Under the pieces are notes generated by a model. It did no database searches, was not told where the DNA came from, and saw only the letters and a program-made list of their open reading frames with translations. 64,000 nucleotides of DNA from Coprinellus micaceus (Eukaryota > Basidiomycota > Agaricomycetes > Agaricales > Psathyrellaceae): the NCBI GenBank assembly GCA_951394405.1, contig OX596336.1, positions 4,464,001 through 4,528,000 of the forward strand. Reading direction: 5' to 3'. Positions within the stretch are counted from its first letter, which is position 1; each line of letters begins with the position of its first letter. A program made the position numbers and the translations under genes. Of this stretch, positions 57,514 through 64,000 are shown piece by piece.

Positions 57514-58578
57514 ATGCCGCGTAACCGCGACACAACCCCACCCACCTCCGCAATCGACGCCGAACTCGAAGCGCTCGACGAGAAAGACCAATCCCTCCTA
57601 ACCAAACTCGACCGCTTCGCCGTCCTCCAAGCCCAATACGAAGCCCAGCGCAAGGAAATCGAGTCCAAGCGGCGCCAGCTCGAACTGGAGAAAGAGAAAA
57701 GGAGAGCGGAGGAGGAGGAGGAGGAAGCGGAAGCTGCGAGGAGAGAGGCTGAACGGGTGGAGAGAGAGAAACGGGAGCGGGAGCGGGAGAGGCGCGAGAG
57801 AGAATTGAAGGAAGAGCGAGAGAGGGAGGAAGCGGAGAGGCGCCGGAAGGAGGAAGAGAAAAAGGAGGCCGGGAGGCGCCTGTCGACGAGATCGGTGACT
57901 CGAACCCCAGGACGACCTTCGAACACCCACCAGGAGCCAGAGGCCTGGGACATGATGTCAGACAACGACATCTGCACTCGCTGCAAAGAGCGTGGCGACG
58001 ATTGTTATCGTCCCGCCAAGGGTCCAACCAATACCCCCAGGTCGTCGTCTGCACCGACTAAACCAGGTTCAGGGCACATCGGGCTGGAAAAGGGGATGCG
58101 CTGTCGAGGGTGCCGAGACTCTAGAAAGAAGTGCTCCACGGATACGATCGAACCTGCGGCTCCGACCAGCGCCAGTCGAGCGGGGACGCCTGGGGACCAG
58201 AACGAGAGGAAGCGCAAGTCGGCGACTGAAGACGTAGAGCCAGCCCGGGCGAAGAAAGCTAAGACGAATCTCCAAATGCATGAGAATCGCGAAGAGCTGA
58301 ATGAGGGAGTACGCACCAGCAGCGACAAGGCCATGGGCGAACTGGAGGTTCTGTTCACCGACCTCGTGAAGCACCAGGAGATCACCCTCTCGATCCAGAA
58401 GGATATCCTGCGGGTGATCAGCTCAGCTAGGGGAGATTGTGACTCTCGCCCCGAACCAAAGCGGGAGGAGGAGGCCGCTGAAGTCTTTCTTGGTTTCAAT
58501 GCGGGAGAGGAGCTTGAGTACGCCGAGGAGGCCGACGAGCTGCTTCTTGGGTCGGACATGGGATACGAACTCGAGTAG
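57514..58578 (+). CDS. coiled-coil protein with two CX2CX6C clusters, copy 4
   Basis: Single exon, 354 residues. N-terminal coiled coil (about 20-130) very rich in Glu and Arg (EREKRERERERRERELKEER-like), then cluster C154-X2-C157-X6-C164 followed by YRP, a 32-residue Ser/Pro/Gly linker, cluster C197-X2-C200-X6-C207 (CRGCRDSRKKC), a basic patch NERKRKSA, a short coiled coil (LEVLFTDLVKHQEITLSIQ) and a tail with two acidic repeats GEELEYAEEADELLLGSD and GYELE. Tandem sister of copy 3 on the same strand, 271 bp downstream. The second cluster, with its basic residues, resembles the DNA-contacting half of a Zn2Cys6 domain; function otherwise unknown. Confidence 0.78.
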   Translation: MPRNRDTTPPTSAIDAELEALDEKDQSLLTKLDRFAVLQAQYEAQRKEIESKRRQLELEKEKRRAEEEEEEAEAARREAERVEREKRERERERRERELKEEREREEAERRRKEEEKKEAGRRLSTRSVTRTPGRPSNTHQEPEAWDMMSDNDICTRCKERGDDCYRPAKGPTNTPRSSSAPTKPGSGHIGLEKGMRCRGCRDSRKKCSTDTIEPAAPTSASRAGTPGDQNERKRKSATEDVEPARAKKAKTNLQMHENREELNEGVRTSSDKAMGELEVLFTDLVKHQEITLSIQKDILRVISSARGDCDSRPEPKREEEAAEVFLGFNAGEELEYAEEADELLLGSDMGYELE

Positions 58579-59737
58579 GCCGACAGCGTTCTCGGTAGCC
58601 TCTGGAAACTAGATCAAGGGAGCTCGATAGCAGAGATCGCGTTTGAAGGTTAAATTGGATGAGGGAGCTCCCGAGGAAGTCTAGTTGATCGTTGAAGGGT
58701 AGATATGAACGCTTTCGCTTCACTATACTTGCTGGGTCCCACCCATGACCTCCAGCGACCCAGCTCTTCAACGAACCTTGTTAGATGGAGATATGTAATG
58801 ACTGTTCCACCCCCCTCCCGAGTCATTTCCGTACGCATCATGAACCTGTTAGAATGCAAGTAGGATCAACCAACCATGATCATGATAGCCATCCCATAAG
58901 CGCAGGGACACACCCTTCGTCCCCTTCCCCGTAACTCAACCTTCCCGCCCCCCTTCCTCTCTACCTCCCTCCCAAAGCATAAGTAAGTAGTATCCAAGCA
59001 CAGGGCCCATAACCACGCGGTGTGCAGGGACCCAAGGGAGGCATATCACCCGGCCATGACATACTTTCGCCGGCGGCTCCGAGTCCGTGGCGGAAGCAAT
59101 TCATAAGTATCTCCATCTCGCCACCCAATCAGCGCCCCTTCCCCACATCCTCCTCGCCTTCTCCCGTCCATTCACGCCTTGTCACCCTTCTTCTCCTTCA
59201 ACCCCGCCCCATCGCCTACCCAACGGTCAGCCCCAAGACTCCACACCGACGAGGACCAGTGAGCTGGAACAGCACACCCACCTCCCTCAACAGCCCTAAC
59301 CAAACTTTATTTCCACACCCTATCCCCACACGATCATATTAAGCGCCGCACCCCCATTCACGGGCAGCGTGTGCCACAATCCTTAACACGAACACACACA
59401 GGGGCTTACGTGGACCGACTCATTCCCACCCACCACTGCGGTTACGAACCCTCAAGGCGCTGCAGTGCTCTTCCTCTTGTCCTTAACAGCACCCTGACAG
59501 CGCCTCCCTCCACAGCCTGACTCGGCACCCTGGACGCAGCCTTCGCCACTCGCCCTCCCTCCTCCACTCCCTTATCTTGACTCGACCTGCTGTTGTCTTT
59601 TTTCCTGTCGACCTTTCCCACTTCTTCTCCCCACATATCCGCTCCAAGCCTGCAAAGCACACCGTATCAAGCTGAAGCGCCTATCGTGAACGGAACGTTA
59701 ACAGCACCCCCGAGCCAAGCATCCACACAACGATAGC
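58579..59737. other. intergenic, promoter region of the Bcs1-like gene
   Basis: About 1.2 kb with long pyrimidine-rich stretches on the plus strand (58920-58980 and 59130-59220), common before fungal start sites. No gene or repeat supported. Confidence 0.5.
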
Positions 59738-62661
59738 ATGGACGCGCTGAAATCCCTCGTCCAGCCCCTCATGGGCGGCTCCTCGTCCGTCGTCGACGGC
59801 ATGAAACTCGTCGTCCTCGGCGGAACCGTCGAAACCGCCCGCCGCGTCTCCTCCACCGCCTGGTCACACTTCGTCAACTGTACGCCCCCACATATTTTCC
59901 CATCCTCGCTTGACTAACGTTAACGCTATCGCGCTGCACAGCATTCTTCCTGACGGCGCACTTTTGCGAAGAGGAGCAACCCTACGACTGGCTCGTCCTC
60001 TGGCTGTCTAGGCGTCCAGAATGGCAACGGTCCCGCGAATTCGAAGCAACCCTCCGCGCCTTCTCCACCGCATCCACCGCATCGTCCTCCAAATCGCCAG
60101 CAGACCTCGAATGGGAAGAAGCCGAGCGCGAGTGGGAAAAATACAACGCCTCCTCACCCCCAACCGACGGGCTGAGCAATCCCTACACCCCCACGAGCTC
60201 AGACGACCCCGACCCTCCCCTAATCGAGAAACCCCGCTCCCGTATCATCTTCCAACCCACTTACGACACCACCCACACCATCTTCTTCCGCGGGCACTGG
60301 CTCCGCGTCAAGCGCCAGCGCAAACTCGACACGGGCAGCGAAGCCATCTCCATCTCCGTCATCGCCCGCTCCAACAACATCCTCAAGCAGCTCGTCTTGC
60401 AAGCGAAGAAGGAATATGAAGCCGAGTGCGTTCACAGGATCCAAATCTACTTCGCCGATGCCCACGGAAGCTGGCGGTGGACCGATTCGAGGGCAAAGCG
60501 TCCGTTGAACAGCATCGTCCTGAACCCGGGTGTGAAAGAGATGTTGGTCGACGACGCCAAGGACTTCTTGCTTTCAGAGAGGTGGTACATGGACAGGGGC
60601 ATCCCATTCCGGAGAGGGTACCTGCTGTACGGAGTGCCTGGATCCGGGAAGAGCAGCTTGATCCACGCCCTGGCTGGATTCCTGCAGCTGGACATCTACG
60701 TCGTGTCGCTGAGCGCGAGCTGGATCAGCGATAGCACCTTGACCAGCCTGATGGGTCGCGTACCTGCACGGTGTGTCGTCCTTCTCGAGGATCTCGACGC
60801 GGCCTTCACCCGGAGCACCTCGCGTGACGACGACGAAGAGGAGCTCCTGAGCTCTGACACCAAGAAGGGCGCCACCGCCAACAACCACAGCAGCAGCCAC
60901 GACGAGACCAGCGGAGGGTTCGGATCTGCATTCGGATACTCTTCCCGTCGCCGGTCAGGACATCGGCGGTCAGGAGGCGGCGACTACCTCTCCGACGTCA
61001 ACACCCTCTCCCTCAGCGGTCTCCTCAACGCCCTCGATGGTGTCGCAGCCGCCGAAGGCCGCCTTCTCTTCGCCACCACCAACCACCTCGAGAAGCTCGA
61101 CCCCGCGCTCAGCCGTCCCGGTCGTATGGATGTCTGGATCGAGTTCAAGAACGCCAGCCGGTGGCAAGCCGAGGCGCTCTTCCGCAACTTCTTCCCTTGC
61201 GAAGAGGATGAGGAGGAGACCGAGGTGAAGGAGCAGCAGGAGAGCCGTGAGACGAGGGAAAGGAGGGAGCGTGAAGTCGAGGAGGCGATGAAGAGCATCA
61301 AGGTCGAGATGTCTCCCGCCGAGTCGAGGCGTTCGAGCCAGGTGTACAGTCCGGTCCCGCCTACGCCCACGGATGACAAGTCACATTCGTCCTCGGCTTC
61401 GTCCGGGTCGCTTTGGAGTCTAGCGTCGAGCGCGACGAGCCTGATTGGCGGAAACGCGTCTTCAGGTTTGTCGGGCGTGTCGTCGAACACGAGCACAGCG
61501 AGCAGCTCGCCTTTGGTGATGGCTCACCCCCTTCCTTCATGGTCGATGCCCACTATTGGATCGTCTGCACCATCGCCGTTGTCCTCCCCTGTATCGGCAC
61601 CGTCGTATCCATCACCTCTGAACCCCACCCCACCCCTCCCGCCGACCACTGGCAAGGGCTTCGGGAGCTCAAATACGGCGTATCCCCGTCCCGAGGTCGA
61701 TGCCGATGTCGCCGCCAAGAAGCACAGCGCCGCGCCGTTGGATCGCAAAACGCTCAACGTTCTCGCCAAGGAGTTCGCCGACGGCGTTCCCGAGGAGGAG
61801 TTCAGCGTCGCAAGCTTACAAGGATGTGAGTCCGCCTCTCTCTTCATTTATCAAATTTCTCTCTTTATCCCGCCCCGCCGTTGCCCATCACCCTTCCACC
61901 GTCGTCGTCGTCCGCGTCGTGCTCGATGCTGAGAGCGATTTGGTTGGGTATGTGCGTCGGAGTCGTCGATGGGCGCATCGATGGGCGCGTATATGCGTGG
62001 TGGTGATGGAGGGAAAGAAAGAAAGAGATGGAGGAGGGGATTTCCATGTGGACGCGAGCTGAGGGGCGGGCGGGCATTCGCCGGATCGGCTTCGGATCTA
62101 AGCGAGACGGCCGACCGATGGCGGCCGATCGTGATCTCGCTTTATCTTATCTTATCTTCCTCTCATCAATTTAGCGCCCATGAGCAATTTCTGACTGACG
62201 CGATCTATTCCCCAGACCTCCTCAAGCACAAGTCCAACCCGCATGTCGCTGCGTCTACGATTACGTCCTGGGTAACGTCCGAGCGCCAACTGCGCGAGAC
62301 GATGGCGAAGGAGAAGGCGGCAAGGGAGAAGAAGGCTGCTGAGATGAAGGCGCTGCGTATCAAGGAGCTGAAGGAAAAGAAGAAGGAGCGGGAGGAGAAG
62401 GAGGAGAAAGAGAAGGAGATGGAGAAGATTAAGGCGAAGTTGAAGGAGAAGGAGGAGGAGGAGGAGTTGAAGAGGATGAGGGAGAAGTTGAGGGAGGCGG
62501 TCGAGGGGAAGAAGCCGGAGGATGAGAAGAAGGAGGGTGAGGAGGAGGGTGAGAAGAAGGACGAGGAGACAAAAGAGGAGAAGAAGGATGGGGAAAAGGA
62601 GAAGGAGAAGAAGGATGAGGAGGACGAAGATAAGGAGAACTGGTGCGACGCTCTCTCGTAA
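59738..62661 (+). CDS. Bcs1-like AAA ATPase
   Basis: AAA proteins of the Bcs1 group sit in the inner mitochondrial membrane; Bcs1 inserts the Rieske protein into complex III. Exons 59738-59879, 59942-61825 and 62216-62661; about 823 residues against 456 in yeast Bcs1, so this is one of the enlarged paralogues and the exact substrate is uncertain. Bcs1 N-region: PYDWLVLWLSRRPEW, FFRGHWLRVKRQR, SISVIARSNNILKQLVLQAKKEYE. AAA domain: RGYLLYGVPGSGKSSLIHALAG (Walker A at about 278), RCVVLLEDLDAAF (Walker B), a Ser/Gly/Arg-rich insert, LSGLLNALDGV, FATTNHLEKLDPALSRPGRMD. A Ser/Pro-rich region follows, then LQGYLLKHKSNP across the last splice and a Lys/Glu-rich tail. The 390-nt second intron is unusually long for this window. 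Confidence 0.85.
62280..62645 (+). repeat. polypurine tract coding a Lys/Glu-rich tail
   Basis: AAG/GAG/GAA-rich DNA, almost without pyrimidines, inside the last exon of the Bcs1-like gene. It codes about 120 residues of charged helix ending EDEDKENWCDALS. Confidence 0.75.
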
Positions 62662-64000
62662 GGCCCTTCTTCCCTTTCCCCCTTTCTTCTTCCTTCCCAC
62701 ATAACGACACCCTTACGTCGGACAAAGAGCCTAACCGATTCACCCGCTCCCATACCCCTACATTTCCTACTCTTTCTTAGGTTCCAGCCGCGTCGCCCAA
62801 GAGCACGCTTGTACTTCTAGCCACATCACACATACATGACCCTCCCACCGCATTTCTTTTTATCATTTTCACTTATCGCTTTGCTCGCTCTGCCCCCACC
62901 TCTACCCATCCGAATGCATCTCACCCAAATACTATCTCACTCATACCCTGTCCTGTCTATATCACGACCCGAATGCAAACTGCTTTGGTCCCCCCCGCCT
63001 TCAGGTCGTACTGCATGCCTCTTCGCGGCCTCAGAACTCCAGTCTCGCTCTTCATGCACCTCAACGAAGGCGGTATGTTGGATAAGGGTAGCGGAGGCAT
63101 TCGCGCGGTTGAATCGACGCTATGTTTTGCTTTCATTTCGCTTCGTCTCGCAACTGACGTTCTGCAACTCCACGGAGTCTAGCACTTCTGGCACTAGTCA
63201 ACTCTGCTCTTCAAAATCCACACATTTCAAAATGGCTCCCATTCGTCGGCTTCGTTCTGCTTTACGCTTTTGCCTCGTCGCATTCTCTCTGCATTCGGCA
63301 AGCATTCGGTCGCATCGCTCTTATATCCCCGCACTCTCCATGCGCCGTTTCACTCTCGTTCAACGGACTCTCCACGCGCTTCCTCTTCCGTCGTATTGTG
63401 CTCTCTCCTTCGTACTATCCTATTTTCTGATTGCATCCTGCTTTTCTGCGCTGCACAACCCTCTCACGTTTTCAGTTCCTAATTGTTGGTCTCGGTCGCG
63501 CTCTCCCCGCCCCTGTCCACTGCCCATAAATGAGAACCGCCCAAGCCCGCCGCCTGATACGGCGTACCAAGAATCCTGTTCTGTACGCTTGGCATATATA
63601 CGGTAGCCGGCATACGTTCTCGCAAGCACACAGGCACCACACTATGGCTCGGGGTTCCATACGGGCGCTTAGAAGCACATATGCTACCAACGTTTTCGTC
63701 GATGACGCTCGTTGCGGGCTCGGCGGCGCTTGGCAACCTTGTCTATTGGACTCCGGTACGTCAGTGCGGTGATAAAGATGTCTTTGGTGTGTTATAACAT
63801 ACTTACGACCCTCCAGTACACACCCAAGTCGCGGCTGAGAGTCGCCAGTTTCCACATAGCTGGATGAGATACCAGTCTCCTCGATCGCAGGCCCCGAACG
63901 TCTGCCTGGCCTGGCCTCCTAGACGACCGCAAGAGCATGAGTTCTTGGGACCTTGGGCGCTAATTCTCGCAAGTTGCAACCCATCGCTTTGGGAACAACG
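62662..64000. other. right end of window, no gene supported
   Basis: The region begins with the 3' untranslated part of the Bcs1-like gene. A 256-codon frame at 62836-63606 is open but has the composition of pyrimidine-rich noncoding DNA and no domain. A gene reaching in from beyond the edge cannot be excluded. Confidence 0.45.

Noticed and set aside
62836..63606. 256-codon plus-strand frame with a hydrophobic start
   Set aside because: Composition is that of pyrimidine-rich noncoding DNA (Ser, Leu, Pro, Arg), there is no domain, and it lies in the downstream flank of the Bcs1-like gene.

Overview
This window is fungal nuclear DNA, most likely from a mushroom-forming basidiomycete (Agaricomycetes). 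The evidence is dense genes cut by many introns of about 45-90 nt with GT(N)4..CTNAY..AG signals, fungal housekeeping proteins (COG3, Use1, Sec2, Snx3, Sqs1, Bcs1-like, FGAM synthase), and a locally expanded MYND-finger family of a kind often seen in such genomes. I cannot name a species.

Layout. Positions 1-7.2 kb hold a truncated MYND-family gene, an Arf-like GTPase with a large extra C-terminal domain, and COG3, all on the minus strand. From 7.2 to 11.3 kb there is little except a TATA-driven small secreted cysteine-rich protein at 9.9 kb. From 11.3 to 24.3 kb come a coiled-coil gene with two CX2CX6C clusters, an intronless purine-biosynthesis gene (FGAM synthase), the SNARE Use1, the G-patch/R3H factor Sqs1 and a second CX2CX6C gene. 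From 25 to 56 kb lies a cluster of eight MYND-family genes or pseudogenes plus a fragment, interrupted by Sec2 and Snx3. It also holds a roughly 1-kb non-autonomous DNA transposon (31.35-32.35 kb) and an 867-bp insertion inside one MYND gene. From 56 to 58.6 kb there are two more CX2CX6C genes, one frameshifted. A Bcs1-like AAA ATPase (59.7-62.7 kb) closes the window.

The two expanded families are the main interest. The MYND family has one architecture: a short first exon, a helical region of about 425 residues, an exon carrying the zinc finger, and a conserved C-terminal domain, with introns at fixed places and phases. Five of the nine copies read intact or nearly so; four carry frameshifts, a nonsense codon or an insertion. 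Multi-kilobase housekeeping genes next to them read without a break, which points to real decay rather than poor sequence. The four coiled-coil genes share CX2CX6C-(27 to about 40)-CX2CX6C, the spacing of a fungal Zn2Cys6 cluster but with a much longer linker and the basic half placed second. They sit beside the MYND genes on two sides.

Many of the single-copy genes act in membrane traffic (Arf-like, COG3, Use1, Sec2, Snx3), but they are on separate transcription units and nothing suggests co-regulation. Exon limits given below were deduced by reading splice signals and protein homology by eye; they have not been checked against transcripts.
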